Source: Magnetococcales bacterium WMHbin3 (GTDB lineage: Bacteria; Pseudomonadota; Magnetococcia; Magnetococcales; Magnetaquicoccaceae). Taken from it: DNA of 64,000 bases. Each line of letters opens with the position of its first letter. Positions within the stretch are counted from its first letter, which is position 1. The notes beneath the pieces are model-generated. The model made no database searches. It worked only from the letters and a program-made list of their open reading frames with translations, and was not told the origin of the DNA. Position numbers and translations under genes: made by a program. Where the stretch lies: NCBI GenBank assembly GCA_002753185.1, contig PDZX01000004.1, positions 56,143 to 120,142 on the forward strand. The letters run 5' to 3'. Positions 1 through 9,574 of this stretch are shown here, in pieces.

Positions 1-1
1 C

Positions 2-1000
2 CTGGAAGCGATCGAGCCGGTTGTCGAGGAGGATCCCCTGGCCATCTTTTCCGACGCCTTCGGTCCCATCGAGGCAGAGGCAGAGGAAGAGGAAGAAGTG
101 GCCAAGGATGGTCTGATCACCACCTACATGCGGGAAACGGATACGCCGCCCCCTCCGCCCGCGCCAGGCTTCGTCCCGCCGGTCGTGAATGCCGGTGACG
201 ATGAGGAAACCATGGTGGGACCCGGTCCGAAGCTCGCCTTGGCGAAGCCGACGGCCCGCGAACTGGAGATGATGCGTCTGGCCCAGGAAAGATTGGCAAA
301 GAAGGTGCAAGAACCCTCCCCGGAGCCGACTCCCGCACCGGAGCCGCCCTCCGCGTTCATCAAAATGGAGGAAGCATGGGACACAGGAGAGGCACCCGTG
401 GAAGATGTGGTTGACGCGGACGCCGAGGAACAGGAGGAACCCGAAGCTCCACCCGTCAAATGGTCAAAAACCATCAAGTTTTTGATGTTGTTCCTCATGC
501 TGGCCCTGGGGTTGGGACTGGCCACGCTCACCGACTGGTGGACTTTCAAGCGTTACGATTGGTTCAGCGCCTATCGTCTGACGGCCGCCCACGGGGAGTG
601 GCGCCGTTATCCTTTTGGCTCTTTGTTGCTGATCTCCGGCGCGGTGAGCAACACCGATCGTCTGACTCAGCTGGTTCCGGGCATTCGGGTCGTGTTGTTG
701 AGTCAGGAGGGCAAGGAGCTGGGCACGGGTTTGGCGTATCCGGGCCGCGTGATCCCAGACAAGATCCTGGATGAGAGCAGCGAATCGGCCCTGCGCTCCA
801 TGGCCCTGCTCCAGGGTGAGGACAAGAAACTGAAAATGAATCGGATTTTGCCTGGAAATTCCATGGACTACCAGGTGATTTTCCTCAAGCCCCCTTCGGA
901 GGCGGCCCGTTTCCGTCTGGAGCTGCTGCCCCCGGAGGGCAAGTCGCTTGCCGGCGGCAAGGCGCCTGCCGGCAAGGAGAGCGCCCTGCCCGGCAAGTGA
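2..1000 (+). CDS. DUF3426-type membrane protein, 5' end outside window
   Basis: The frame is open from the first bases and ends at TGA 998-1000, so the start lies upstream. About 330 residues are visible. The first half is acidic and proline-rich (runs of Glu near codons 24-32), typical of a disordered cytoplasmic linker. One hydrophobic segment follows (around KFLMLFLMLALGLGLATL), then a globular domain of about 130 residues. This resembles the zinc-ribbon/DUF3426 family, in which an N-terminal MJ0042-type zinc finger precedes one membrane helix and a periplasmic domain; the finger, if present, is outside the window. Function is unknown. pilD starts 97 bases downstream on the same strand. 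The family call rests on architecture and is moderately sure. Confidence 0.7.
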   Translation: MEAIEPVVEEDPLAIFSDAFGPIEAEAEEEEEVAKDGLITTYMRETDTPPPPPAPGFVPPVVNAGDDEETMVGPGPKLALAKPTARELEMMRLAQERLAKKVQEPSPEPTPAPEPPSAFIKMEEAWDTGEAPVEDVVDADAEEQEEPEAPPVKWSKTIKFLMLFLMLALGLGLATLTDWWTFKRYDWFSAYRLTAAHGEWRRYPFGSLLLISGAVSNTDRLTQLVPGIRVVLLSQEGKELGTGLAYPGRVIPDKILDESSESALRSMALLQGEDKKLKMNRILPGNSMDYQVIFLKPPSEAARFRLELLPPEGKSLAGGKAPAGKESALPGK

Positions 1001-1096
1001 ACCGCGATCCCTGGCGCCGTGGATTCCGAAAGCGTTTCGGAAACCGGTGCCGGGACGTCACCATCAACAACGCGCCGCGACTTTGGGAAATCCGCC

Positions 1097-1888
1097 ATGC
1101 CTTGGGACCTCTTGACACTCGTCTTCATCATCGGGCTGGTCTGGGGCAGCTTTCTGAATGTCTGCATCCACCGCATCCCCCTGGAGGAGAACATCGTTTT
1201 TCCCAACTCCCGCTGTCCGGCCTGCAAGGCGGCAATCCGCTGGCACGACAACATCCCGTTGTTCGGCTGGCTGCTGCTCGGCGGACGGTGCCGGGATTGC
1301 CGGGGCCGGATCTCCCCGGTCTATCCCGCCGTGGAGCTGATCGCCGCGCTGCTCACCCTGACCACCGTGCTGCGTTTCGGCCTCACACCCACCGGGATCG
1401 CCCTGGTGGTGCTGGGATACGCCCTGATCGTCCTGACCGCCATCGATTTCGAACATTACATCCTGCCCGATGTCATCACCCTGCCTGGGATCGCCATTGG
1501 CCTGCTATTGTCGTTCACCCCCTGGTTCGCGCCGCCCATGGCCTCCTGGCAAGGCGCCCTGTGGGGCGCGGGAGCGGGGGGTGGGGGGTTGTGGCTGTTC
1601 GCCTGGCTGTTCCGGAAGATCTCCGGCAAGGACGGCATGGGCCAAGGCGACATCAAACTCACCGCCATGCTGGGGGCCTGGCTGGGATGGCAGGCGTTGC
1701 CCTTCACCATCTTCGGTTCGGCGGTCATCGGTTCGGTGGTGGGCATCGGCTGGATTCTGACCTCCGGTCGCGACCGTTCCCTGCCCATTCCCTTCGGTCC
1801 CTATCTGGCGCTGGCCGCCTGGGCCTATCTTTACCTGGGACCGGCGGTCTACGCCTGGTACCTGGGCCGTCTGGCCACGAGCTTCTGA
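1097..1888 (+). CDS. pilD: Prepilin leader peptidase / N-methyltransferase PilD
   Basis: This 263-residue inner-membrane aspartyl protease cleaves and N-methylates type IV prepilins. It opens with the family signature (WGSFLNVCIHRIP). It has both zinc-type cysteine pairs (CPAC and CRDC), multiple membrane segments, and the two catalytic aspartates in AIDFEHYILPD and GQGDIKL. The ATG at 1097 puts the hydrophobic N terminus where the family expects it; a GTG at 1019 would add 26 polar residues. It is followed after 5 bases by coaE, a common neighbour. The substrate pilins are not in the window, but pilC/pilS/pilR lie at 8-12 kb. Confidence 0.95.
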   Translation: MPWDLLTLVFIIGLVWGSFLNVCIHRIPLEENIVFPNSRCPACKAAIRWHDNIPLFGWLLLGGRCRDCRGRISPVYPAVELIAALLTLTTVLRFGLTPTGIALVVLGYALIVLTAIDFEHYILPDVITLPGIAIGLLLSFTPWFAPPMASWQGALWGAGAGGGGLWLFAWLFRKISGKDGMGQGDIKLTAMLGAWLGWQALPFTIFGSAVIGSVVGIGWILTSGRDRSLPIPFGPYLALAAWAYLYLGPAVYAWYLGRLATSF

Positions 1889-1893
1889 CCCCC

Positions 1894-2571
1894 ATGCCCT
1901 TCGTGCTCGGCATCACCGGCTCCATCGGCTGCGGCAAGTCCACGGTCACCCGCCTGCTGGGGGAGCTGGGCGCCCTCACCCTCGACGCGGATCGTCTGGC
2001 CAGGGAGATCCTGGCCCCGGGCACCCCCGGACTGGCCGCCGTGGTGGCCCGCTTCGGCCCGGAAATCCTGTCGGCGGCCACCCCCGCGCAGCTCGACCGC
2101 CGCGCGCTGGCCGAGCGGGTGTTCGCCGATCCGGCGGCGCGCCGGGATCTGGAGGCCATCGTCCATCCCGGGGTCTATCGGGCCATGGCCGAGGCCCTGG
2201 ACCACTGGGAGCGGACCTCCCGCCCGGACGGGCCGTGCATCGCCGCCTTGGAGATCCCCCTGCTGATGGAGACCAACGCCGATGCCCTGTGCGACCTGAT
2301 CGTGGTCGTGGCCTGCGGCGACCGGCAATGGGAGCGCCTGGCGAACCGCGCCGGCATGTCCGGGACCAGCTTGCGCCGCGTCATGGAGCAGCAGCTTCCC
2401 GAGGCGGAAAAGCGCTTGCGCGCCCATTGGGTCATCGACAACGGCGGCGGCCCGGAGGCCGCCGGATGGCAGGCGCGGCGCCTGTGGGACGAGGTACTGC
2501 GCCGCGCCGGCGCGCGCGATGCCGGGCGCGCCTGGCCCGACCGTTGGCGGGCTTGGGGGGCCTGGCCATGA
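1894..2571 (+). CDS. coaE: Dephospho-CoA kinase CoaE
   Basis: It phosphorylates the 3'-hydroxyl of dephospho-CoA in the last step of coenzyme A synthesis, in the cytoplasm. At 225 residues it has the family length plus a short basic, Trp/Ala/Arg-rich tail. The P-loop is [12 protein letters not shown] at residues 6-17. The LDADRLAREI segment and the IVHPGVYRAM and LEIPLLMET motifs follow in the family order. The ATG at 1894 is 5 bases after the pilD stop, so the two are probably co-transcribed. The pilD-coaE adjacency is common in proteobacteria. Confidence 0.95.
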   Translation: MPFVLGITGSIGCGKSTVTRLLGELGALTLDADRLAREILAPGTPGLAAVVARFGPEILSAATPAQLDRRALAERVFADPAARRDLEAIVHPGVYRAMAEALDHWERTSRPDGPCIAALEIPLLMETNADALCDLIVVVACGDRQWERLANRAGMSGTSLRRVMEQQLPEAEKRLRAHWVIDNGGGPEAAGWQARRLWDEVLRRAGARDAGRAWPDRWRAWGAWP

Positions 2572-2596
2572 TTTTTGCCTGGCCATGAATTTCTGG

Positions 2597-2626
2597 TTGA
2601 CTTTTGCCGAAAATCCATGCTAGTTT
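2597..2626 (+). promoter_or_regulatory. Candidate sigma70 promoter for rho
   Basis: TTGACT (2597-2602) is separated by 18 bases from TAGTTT (2621-2626), which is preceded by TG at 2618-2619 (extended -10). It sits in the 248-base gap between coaE and rho and would give a leader of about 190 bases. Long rho leaders are known for autoregulation in other bacteria. I see no strong hairpin in this one. Confidence 0.5.
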
Positions 2627-2819
2627 CTCGCGTCGGTCATGCAACGGCTTTGTAACATCAAGCCAAGGGCCGTAAAGGATTCTGTCGTCCGCTCCATCGC
2701 ACCGATACCAACGGCCAAACTCCCAAACCCATCAGCGCCCATTGGTGATCCCGTCCGCGCAAGCACGGGCCACCATGAGTCGAGCCGAATCTCTCAATTC
2801 CAACTTATGTTCCTTCAGC

Positions 2820-4244
2820 ATGGCTAAAAAACGCATTATCACCCCCATCGACCCCAATGGCGCGGTACCGGACCCCTTTTCCGATCCGCTCCCCGGCGAG
2901 GAGGATTTGCCCCTTGCGCCACGCAGGGATCCCGTTCTGGCGGATCCGGCCCCGGCAACCGCCTCGCGACCGGAAAGGGGGCCGATCACCTCGCTTTCCG
3001 ATCTGAAGGCCCTGCCCGTCACCACGCTGTCGGAGATGGCTTCCACGCTCAACGTGGAAGGGCTGATGGGCATGCGCAAGCAGGAGCTGATCTATGCCAT
3101 CCTCAAGGCCGAGAGCGCCAACAACAACGCCCAGATCTACGCCGAGGGGGTGTTGGAGGTGCTGCAGGACGGTTTCGGTTTCCTGCGCGCCCCGGACACC
3201 AATTATCTGCCCGGGCCGGACGACATTTACGTCTCCCCGTCGCAGATCCGCCGTTTCGGTCTGCGCACCGGCGATGTGGTGGAGGGGCAGATTCGTTCCC
3301 CCAAGGAGAGCGAGCGCTATTTCGCCCTGTTGCGGGTGGAGAAGATCAACTACGAGGATCCCATCAAGGCGCGCAACAAGATCAATTTCGACAACCTGAC
3401 CCCCCTCTATCCGGACAAGCGCCTGGTCATGGAGCTGCAGGATGCCACCAAGGATGCCGGCACCCGGGTGATCGACCTGTTGTGTCCCATCGGCAAGGGG
3501 CAGCGTGGCCTGATCGTGGCCCAGCCGCGCACCGGCAAGACCATGTTGATGCAGAGCATCGCCCATGCCATCGCCGAAAACCATCCGGAGGTCATTTTGC
3601 AGGTCCTGCTCATCGACGAGCGCCCCGAGGAGGTGACGGACATGAAGCGTTCCGTCAGGGGCGAGGTGGTCTCCTCCACCTTCGACGAGCCGGCCACGCG
3701 CCATGTGCAGGTGGCCGAGATGGTCATCGAGAAGGCCAAGCGCCTGGTGGAGCACAAGCGCGATGTGGTGATCCTGCTGGATTCCATCACCCGTCTGGCC
3801 CGCGCCTACAACACCGTCGCCCCTTCGTCCGGCAAGGTGTTGTCGGGTGGTATCGACGCCAATGCCCTGCAGCGTCCCAAGCGTTTTTTCGGGGCCGCGC
3901 GCAACATCGAGGAGGGGGGGTCGTTGACCATCATCGCCACGGCCCTGGTGGAGACCGGCTCGCGCATGGACGAGGTGATCTTCGAGGAGTTCAAGGGCAC
4001 CGGCAACATGGAAGTGAGTCTCGACCGCAAGCTGGTGGAGCGGCGCATCTTCCCGGCCATCGACATCGCCAAGTCCGGCACCCGCAAGGAGGAGCTGTTG
4101 ATCGACAAGGACGAGTTGAGCAAGTTGTGGGTCTTGCGGCGCATCCTGTTGCCCATGGGCGCCCAGGACTCCATGGCTTTTCTCCTGGACAAAATCAAGG
4201 CGACGAAGAATAATGCGGAATTTTTCGCCAGTATGAACAATTGA
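2820..4244 (+). CDS. rho: Transcription termination factor Rho
   Basis: Hexameric RNA helicase that ends transcription at C-rich unstructured RNA. From ATG 2820 it has 474 residues, about 55 more than E. coli Rho. The extra part is an acidic, proline-rich N terminus. The Rho N-domain ([16 protein letters not shown]), the RNA-binding cold-shock-like fold ([16 protein letters not shown]), the P-loop ([10 protein letters not shown]) and the Walker B region ([16 protein letters not shown]) are all intact. A GTG at 2742 is in frame and would add 26 residues, but 2820 gives the expected MAKKR-type start. Neither has a strong Shine-Dalgarno. rpmE follows 19 bases later, a conserved arrangement. Confidence 0.95.
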   Translation: MAKKRIITPIDPNGAVPDPFSDPLPGEEDLPLAPRRDPVLADPAPATASRPERGPITSLSDLKALPVTTLSEMASTLNVEGLMGMRKQELIYAILKAESANNNAQIYAEGVLEVLQDGFGFLRAPDTNYLPGPDDIYVSPSQIRRFGLRTGDVVEGQIRSPKESERYFALLRVEKINYEDPIKARNKINFDNLTPLYPDKRLVMELQDATKDAGTRVIDLLCPIGKGQRGLIVAQPRTGKTMLMQSIAHAIAENHPEVILQVLLIDERPEEVTDMKRSVRGEVVSSTFDEPATRHVQVAEMVIEKAKRLVEHKRDVVILLDSITRLARAYNTVAPSSGKVLSGGIDANALQRPKRFFGAARNIEEGGSLTIIATALVETGSRMDEVIFEEFKGTGNMEVSLDRKLVERRIFPAIDIAKSGTRKEELLIDKDELSKLWVLRRILLPMGAQDSMAFLLDKIKATKNNAEFFASMNN

Positions 4245-4263
4245 CGGTCAAGGAGCGACAAGC

Positions 4264-4506
4264 ATGAAAAACGACATTCATCCGAAATATCAGGACGTTA
4301 CCTATACTTGCATCGGCTGTGGCCATGTGATCCAGACCCGTTCCACCGGCCAGGATCTGACGTTGGGCGTCTGTTCCAACTGTCATCCCTTCTACACCGG
4401 CAAGCACAAGCTGGTGGACACCGCCGGCCGGGTCGAGCGGTTCATGCAGAAGTATGGCAAGCAGGAGTACGCCGCCAAATCGGCCAAGCCGACCAAGGCG
4501 CGCTGA
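4264..4506 (+). CDS. rpmE: Ribosomal protein bL31, zinc-binding type
   Basis: This 80-residue large-subunit protein carries the four-cysteine zinc site (CIGC near residue 16 and [11 protein letters not shown] near 37), which marks the C+ form. The N terminus [10 protein letters not shown] is typical. AAGGAG lies 9 bases before the ATG. It follows rho directly, as in many proteobacteria, so it is probably read from the rho promoter. Confidence 0.97.
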   Translation: MKNDIHPKYQDVTYTCIGCGHVIQTRSTGQDLTLGVCSNCHPFYTGKHKLVDTAGRVERFMQKYGKQEYAAKSAKPTKAR

Positions 4507-4525
4507 AGCGGGCAAGCCATCTCGG

Positions 4526-4560
4526 CGGGGTCCGGGGGCACTTCTTCCCCTCGGACCCCG
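4526..4560. terminator. GC-rich hairpin between convergent rpmE and srkA
   Basis: Nine-base perfect arms CGGGGTCCG (4526-4534) and CGGACCCCG (4552-4560), extended inward by GGGG/CCCC. It lies between the two convergent stops and could act in both directions. There is no T-run on either side, so it may protect 3' ends or cooperate with Rho rather than be a classical intrinsic terminator. Confidence 0.5.
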
Positions 4561-4575
4561 CAACCCCAACGCCTC

Positions 4576-5577
4576 TCAATACGCGCTGTAGATCGTCAGG
4601 GGCGGCTCCTGCAACAACACCCCCTGCTCCCGCAGGGAGAGAATGTGATTGTCCCAATAGCGCGGCGCGTCGAACCACGGAAAGGCCCGCGGAAAGGCGG
4701 GATCGTCCCAGCGCCGGGCAATCCAGGCGGCGTAATGGATCATGCGCAGCGTCCGCAAGGCCTCGATCAGCAACACCTCGCGCGGATTGAAATCGTGAAA
4801 TTGCCGATAGCCCTGCAACAGGGCGGACAACTGCTGATTCTGCTCCTCGCGACTCCCGGAAAGACACATCCATAGATCCTGCATCGCCGGACCCATGCGG
4901 GCATCGTCGAAATCCACCAAGACCGGACCATCGTTCGACCACAGGATGTTGCCGGAATGGCAATCCCCGTGCAGACGAATGTGGCGTGGCCTGGCCTGCT
5001 CGAAACAGTCACGAATCCGATTCAGGAGCGCCTCCACCAGTTCGACGTAAACCATCCGCAATTCGACCGGAATGATCTTGGCCTCCACCAGGAACCGGCT
5101 CGGCTCGACCCCGAAACTCTCCACGTCCAAAACCGGACGCGCGACGAACGGATGCGTTGCTCCCAGGGCATGCGTGCGGCCCAACGCCACCCCCAGGCGT
5201 CGCAAATGGTCCGGATTCTCCAGGTTTGGCTCCCGGCCCCCGAAACGGGGATAGAGCGCAAAACGAAAACCATGCCACGTACCCAACGTCTCCCCTCCGG
5301 CCGCCACCAGGGGTGGGACCACCGGAATCTCCAGTTCCGCCAGATCCAGGGCGAAGCGATGTTCCTCGAGAATCGCCTCGTTGGACCACCGATCCTTGCG
5401 GTAAAACTTGGCCACCACGAATGCGTCTCTGCCCACGCCCACCTGATAGACCCGGTTTTCGAAGCTGTTCAACGCGAGCAGGCGGCCGTCGCAGCGCATG
5501 CCGCGGCTCTCCACGGCATCCAGGATCACTTCCGGGCTGAGATTTTTATAGGGAGTCTTGCGAGAATTTCCTGGCAT
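4576..5577 (-). CDS. srkA: Stress-response kinase SrkA (RdoA/YihE family)
   Basis: A 333-residue aminoglycoside-phosphotransferase-fold Ser/Thr kinase, close to the E. coli SrkA length. SrkA lowers stress-induced death in E. coli by countering the MazF toxin pathway. The catalytic loop HGDCHSGNILW, the metal-binding VDFDDARMGP and the downstream DLWM are intact. The N-terminal region (SFENRVYQVG) also matches the family. It is convergent with rpmE and divergent from the Bax-like gene. The ATG at 5577 lacks a clear Shine-Dalgarno. Confidence 0.9.
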   Translation of the reverse strand: MPGNSRKTPYKNLSPEVILDAVESRGMRCDGRLLALNSFENRVYQVGVGRDAFVVAKFYRKDRWSNEAILEEHRFALDLAELEIPVVPPLVAAGGETLGTWHGFRFALYPRFGGREPNLENPDHLRRLGVALGRTHALGATHPFVARPVLDVESFGVEPSRFLVEAKIIPVELRMVYVELVEALLNRIRDCFEQARPRHIRLHGDCHSGNILWSNDGPVLVDFDDARMGPAMQDLWMCLSGSREEQNQQLSALLQGYRQFHDFNPREVLLIEALRTLRMIHYAAWIARRWDDPAFPRAFPWFDAPRYWDNHILSLREQGVLLQEPPLTIYSAY

Positions 5578-5688
5578 TTGTGAATTTTGTCCATTATAAA
5601 TTGATTGTATCTTCCGGCGCCACCATCAGGGGGGGTTCCCGGTCATGTGGCAAGTATCCCTTTTTTGAGCAGGTTGCGAAAGGTATAA

Positions 5689-6597
5689 ATGTACTTTGTA
5701 CGCGTATTATATGTTTTATTGGTTGCGTTAATCCTCACGACGGGTATGCCGACCCAGGCGCTGGCCAGCACGATTCACGGCCTTGGGGAGTTGGATGCCG
5801 GGATGGAAAACGTCATGGGGCAGAATGCGGAACGACTGTTCCAGCTTCCCGCGCACCGGGAGACCGGCGCCACCCATGCGACCAGCCGCTCCCATGCGCT
5901 CAAGCCGGCGATTGGTCAGGGGATCTTCGAGGCGGTGGACAAGGTGCTGCTGCCCGATTTTCTCGCTATCAAGAACATGAAGGATCGCCAGACCGCTTTC
6001 TTCGAATTTCTGCGGCCATTGGTGCAGGAGGAAAACCGTCGCCTGCTGGAGGACCGGCGTCGCATTCTGGATTTGCAGGCGTGGCATCGCCACAAGGAAC
6101 CGTTCCGGCCCCACGACCGGGTCTGGTTGGAAGGGGTGGCGGAACGGTACCGGGTGCAGGCCACCCTGGAGGAGGACCCGACCGAATTCTTCGCCCAGCT
6201 CCTGGAGGGGGTGGATATCATCCCGGTCTCCCTGGCCCTGGCCCAGGCGGCCGACGAATCGGGCCTGGGAAGCTCCCGATTGGCCAAGGAAGGGAACAAT
6301 CTCTTCGGGCAGACCTGTGGCGCGCCTGGCTGCCGGCGGGGACGGATGTTGCGGTTCGAGTCGGTGACGGAGTCGGTGCGTTACTACATCGAGAATCTCA
6401 ATGTCAACAACGCCTATCAGGAGATGCGTTCCCTGCGCGCCACTCTGCGCGCCAAGGGACGGACGATCACCGGCGAGGCCCTGAGTCCTGGCCTGAGTCG
6501 TTATTCCGAGCAGGGGGTCGGATATGTCCGTCTGATTCAGTCCAAAATCCGCATGTTTGGCCTCACCCGATTGGATGAGGCCGAGCTGTTGCCGTAG
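5689..6597 (+). CDS. Bax-like secreted glucosaminidase
   Basis: A 302-residue protein with a signal peptide (MYFVRVLYVLLVALILTTG, probable cleavage after ALA near residue 26). The middle is charged and probably helical. The C-terminal glucosaminidase domain has the motif LAQAADESGLGSSRLAKEGN followed by NLFGQ, with the Glu after Asp as the likely catalytic acid. The family (Bax, FlgJ C-terminal half) cuts peptidoglycan glycan strands between GlcNAc and MurNAc. Expected location is the periplasm. It has its own upstream region and no operon partner on the same strand. Confidence 0.85.
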   Translation: MYFVRVLYVLLVALILTTGMPTQALASTIHGLGELDAGMENVMGQNAERLFQLPAHRETGATHATSRSHALKPAIGQGIFEAVDKVLLPDFLAIKNMKDRQTAFFEFLRPLVQEENRRLLEDRRRILDLQAWHRHKEPFRPHDRVWLEGVAERYRVQATLEEDPTEFFAQLLEGVDIIPVSLALAQAADESGLGSSRLAKEGNNLFGQTCGAPGCRRGRMLRFESVTESVRYYIENLNVNNAYQEMRSLRATLRAKGRTITGEALSPGLSRYSEQGVGYVRLIQSKIRMFGLTRLDEAELLP

Positions 6598-6600
6598 GCG

Positions 6601-6792
6601 TCAATCCTGCCAAACCGGATGCACCACCGCCGTCACCTGAAAGTCGCGGCTTTCCGACCCGGAGATCCCCTGAGGACCGGCATAGTGATCCCGCACCTTG
6701 TAGTTCTCCCGGCCATCGGAAAAGATGTACCAGCTTTTCCGGGTCTTGGCCGCGTTTTCCCGCGCGGCGACGATGGCTTCATTGTACGTCAT
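6601..6792 (-). CDS. Small hypothetical protein, 63 residues
   Basis: I do not recognise a family. From ATG 6792 it begins MTYNEAIVAARENAAKTRKSW and is soluble, with a Trp-Tyr-rich middle (WYIFSDGRENYKV) and the tail VVHPVWQD. The start is chosen because GGAG lies 6 bases upstream; the longer ATG at 6822 lacks a ribosome site. It converges tightly with the Bax-like gene, with stops 3 bases apart. Codon use looks like a real gene. Confidence 0.65.
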   Translation of the reverse strand: MTYNEAIVAARENAAKTRKSWYIFSDGRENYKVRDHYAGPQGISGSESRDFQVTAVVHPVWQD

Positions 6793-7241
6793 GCTGACTC
6801 CACGATGATTTAAAGTGTTCATCTTTGTTTCTGTTCACTCAAGACGCAAAACGCCGTTCTCCTGCCTGGTGGGCAAGAGGGTTGGTGTTGCTCGCGCTGA
6901 TTTCGATCTTTTTTGCCGTTTTGGACGGTTTGTGACGAACGTCCAGACCGGACGAATTCTTCTCCCTCAGGTGCGGTTGTGAAAGGTTTGTTAATGTTTT
7001 GCTGCCATACATTAACGCTCCTTCCGTTCCGATTGCGCGCATTCTGCCCTGATTGTCGGCAGAGTTCAAGGGAAAAATTTTTTTTTTGCTATACTTTGTT
7101 TTTGCTTGATTTTTTGATCATGAATGCCTCATGATCACCCACATCGGAACCCCCGGAACGGGATGGTTCCGGGTTCTGGTCGAATATCATGCAGTTGGCG
7201 TGGAGTTGCCGGTTGCGGGCAGTGAATATAAGGAGACAAGC
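6793..7241. other. Intergenic region before the decarboxylase gene
   Basis: A 449-base stretch between divergent genes, AT-richer than its surroundings, with T-runs near 7078-7087. It holds the candidate promoter listed separately. A hairpin lies in the probable leader: CCCGGAAC (7152-7159), a 6-base loop, and GTTCCGGG (7166-7173). It has no T-run after it, so it is a leader structure rather than a terminator. I see no gene in the stretch. Confidence 0.5.
7087..7095 (+). promoter_or_regulatory. Candidate extended -10 promoter for the UXS gene
   Basis: TGC followed directly by TATACT (7090-7095) is a strong extended -10. No good -35 is present at 16-18 bases (TTCAAG lies at 7065), as is usual for extended -10 promoters. 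It would give a leader of about 140 bases containing the 7152-7173 hairpin. Confidence 0.45.
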
Positions 7242-8201
7242 ATGAACAGGTTTGCGAACAAGCGGGTCCTGGTGACCGGAGGGGCTGGATTTTTAGGCTC
7301 GCATTTATGTGAGCGTTTGTTGCAGGAAGGCGCGGATGTGTTGTGTATCGACAATTTTTTTACTGGAAGCAAAAGAAATATTTTGCACTTGTTGGATAAT
7401 CCTTATTTTGAATTGATGCGACACGATGTGACCTTCCCCTTGTATGTGGAGGTGGACACCATTTTCAATCTGGCCTGTCCGGCGTCGCCGGTGCATTATC
7501 AGGTGGATCCGGTGCAGACCACCAAGACCAGCGTGCATGGGGCCATCAATATGCTGGGTCTGGCCAAGCGGTTGCGGGCCAGGATCATGCAGGCCTCCAC
7601 CAGCGAGGTGTATGGGGACCCTCGTGTTCACCCCCAGGGCGAGGAGTACTGGGGCAATGTCAATCCGATCGGCCCCCGTTCCTGTTACGACGAGGGCAAG
7701 CGCTGCGCGGAGACGCTGTTTTTCGATTATCACCGGCAGCATCGGTTGCGGATCAAGGTGGCGCGGATTTTCAACACGTACGGGCCGCGCATGCATCCCA
7801 ACGATGGGCGCGTGGTCTCCAATTTCATCGTGCAGGCCTTGCGGGGGGATCCGATCACGGTGTACGGGGATGGGACGCAGTCGCGCTCCTTCTGTTACGT
7901 GGACGACATGGTGGAGGGGTTCATGCGTTTGATGAACGCTCCTGACGAATTCACCGGGCCGGTCAATCTCGGCAATCCTGGGGAGTTCACCATGTTGGAG
8001 CTGGCGCGCAAGGTGATCGATCTGACGCACTCGCGTTCGTCGATCGCGCATGCGCCCCTGCCCACGGACGATCCCCGGCAGCGGCGGCCGGATATCACCC
8101 TGGCCAGGGAGCAGCTCGACTGGGAGCCGCGTATCGCCCTGGAGGAGGGATTGCATCGCACGATCGCCTATTTCGACGCCCTGTTGTCGGGCAGGGAGTG
8201 A
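7242..8201 (+). CDS. UDP-glucuronate decarboxylase (UDP-xylose synthase)
   Basis: A 319-residue extended short-chain dehydrogenase that converts UDP-glucuronate to UDP-xylose with bound NAD, a sugar donor for surface polysaccharide. Visible features are the NAD-binding [12 protein letters not shown] at residues 9-20, [10 protein letters not shown], the catalytic Ser/Thr in [11 protein letters not shown], and the Tyr-Lys pair in SCYDEGKR. The [10 protein letters not shown] and [14 protein letters not shown] motifs follow. All are typical of UXS. AAGGAG lies 8 bases before ATG 7242; an in-frame upstream GTG/ATG region lacks homology. It stands alone here, with no glycosyltransferase nearby. Confidence 0.9.
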   Translation: MNRFANKRVLVTGGAGFLGSHLCERLLQEGADVLCIDNFFTGSKRNILHLLDNPYFELMRHDVTFPLYVEVDTIFNLACPASPVHYQVDPVQTTKTSVHGAINMLGLAKRLRARIMQASTSEVYGDPRVHPQGEEYWGNVNPIGPRSCYDEGKRCAETLFFDYHRQHRLRIKVARIFNTYGPRMHPNDGRVVSNFIVQALRGDPITVYGDGTQSRSFCYVDDMVEGFMRLMNAPDEFTGPVNLGNPGEFTMLELARKVIDLTHSRSSIAHAPLPTDDPRQRRPDITLAREQLDWEPRIALEEGLHRTIAYFDALLSGRE

Positions 8202-8209
8202 TCCATGTG

Positions 8210-9574
8210 TCATTTGCCGGTCAGCTTGGCCATCCGGTAACGGAACGTGCGAAAGCTCATGCCGAGCAACTCGGCGGCGCGGGTCTTGGAGCCTTTGCAC
8301 TGTTCCAGGGCCTGCCCGATGGCATCCGCCTCCACCTTGGCCAGATGGGCATCCAGATCGAACCCCGCTTCCGGCAGAACGAAAGCTGCGCCGTCCGCCA
8401 TGCGGGGCAGGCGTACCTGAACCGGCAGCAGATCCACCTCCACCCTGCCTCCGGCCGCCAGGGCCACGGCCCCCTCCACGACATTCTCCAACTCGCGAAT
8501 GTTGCCGGGAAAGGGATAACGCATCAAACACTCCATCACCTCCGGGGCGAAACCGGTCACCGCCACGCCGTAACGCCCCGCGTATTTTTCCAAAAAATCC
8601 GCCGCCAGCATGGGAATGTCCTCGCGCCGTTCCCGCAGGGGGGGCAGATGCAGATGCACCACATCCACCCGATACAGCAGATCCTCCCGGAACCGTCCCG
8701 CTGCGCACTCGCCAGGCAGATCCCGATTGGTGGCCGCCAACAGCCGCACATCCACCGGCCGTTCTCCCGATCCCCCCACCGGGCGCACCACCCGCTCCTG
8801 CAGCACCCGCAACAGCTTGGCCTGCAACGCCAACGGGGTCTCGCCGATCTCGTCCAACAGCAGCGTGCCGCGATCCGCCTCGACGAACATCCCCGGACGC
8901 TGGCTCCCGGCGCCGGTAAAGGCCCCCTTCACATGGCCGAACAGTTCGCTTTCGATGAGATTCTCCGGCACCGCCGCGCAGTTGAGGGCCACGAACGGAC
9001 CACGCGCCCGCGCGCTGTTGGCGTGAATGTAGCGGGCGATCAACTCCTTGCCGGTGCCGGATTCGCCGGTGATCAGCACCGAGGCATCCGTGCGCGCTGC
9101 CCGCCGCGCCAACTCCAACACCCGCCTCATGGCCGGGGCCGCCCCGATGATCGCCTCTCCTGCCTCCCGTTCCCCCGCCTCCCGCCGCAAACGCAGATTC
9201 TCCCGCCGCAGCGCCCCCTGCTCCAGGGCGCGGGTGACCACCAGATGGAGATCCTCCATGGCGAAGGGCTTTTCCAGATAATCGAACGCCCCCTCCTTCA
9301 TGGCCGTCACCGCCGTGGCCGTCGAGGCATAGGCGGTCATCAGCAGCACGGGGCGTTCCGGCGCCAGCTCCTTGGCGCGGCGCAACAATTCCAGGCCGTC
9401 GATGTCCGGCAGCTTGAGATCCGTCAGCAGCAGGTCCCAATGATTCTGTTCCAGAATCCGCAACGCCTCCGCGCCGCTGGCCGCTGTCGCGGGATGATGC
9501 CCGGCATCCTCCAGGGCCATGCACAACATCTCCCGCAGATTTTTTTCGTCGTCACATACCAGGATTTCCGCCAT
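8210..9574 (-). CDS. pilR: Sigma54-dependent response regulator, PilR type
   Basis: A 454-residue NtrC-class regulator. The receiver domain (about 1-120) has the acidic pocket (CDDEKN), the phospho-acceptor Asp in LLLTDLKLPD and the Lys in EKPF. The AAA+ domain has Walker A GESGTGKE and the sigma54-contacting GAFTGA loop. The C-terminal Fis-type helix-turn-helix is TRAAELLGMSFRTFRYRM. It is expected to activate pilin or other sigma54 promoters when phosphorylated by its partner. The start overlaps the pilS 3' end by 23 bases. The neighbouring pilC and pilS support the PilR call over other NtrC members. Confidence 0.88.
   Translation of the reverse strand: MAEILVCDDEKNLREMLCMALEDAGHHPATAASGAEALRILEQNHWDLLLTDLKLPDIDGLELLRRAKELAPERPVLLMTAYASTATAVTAMKEGAFDYLEKPFAMEDLHLVVTRALEQGALRRENLRLRREAGEREAGEAIIGAAPAMRRVLELARRAARTDASVLITGESGTGKELIARYIHANSARARGPFVALNCAAVPENLIESELFGHVKGAFTGAGSQRPGMFVEADRGTLLLDEIGETPLALQAKLLRVLQERVVRPVGGSGERPVDVRLLAATNRDLPGECAAGRFREDLLYRVDVVHLHLPPLRERREDIPMLAADFLEKYAGRYGVAVTGFAPEVMECLMRYPFPGNIRELENVVEGAVALAAGGRVEVDLLPVQVRLPRMADGAAFVLPEAGFDLDAHLAKVEADAIGQALEQCKGSKTRAAELLGMSFRTFRYRMAKLTGK

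Noticed and set aside
4526..4560. Third copy of the inverted-repeat element
   Set aside because: Shares only GGGGTCC-like bases; the termini ATTATTAG and inner sequence are absent. Kept as a plain hairpin.
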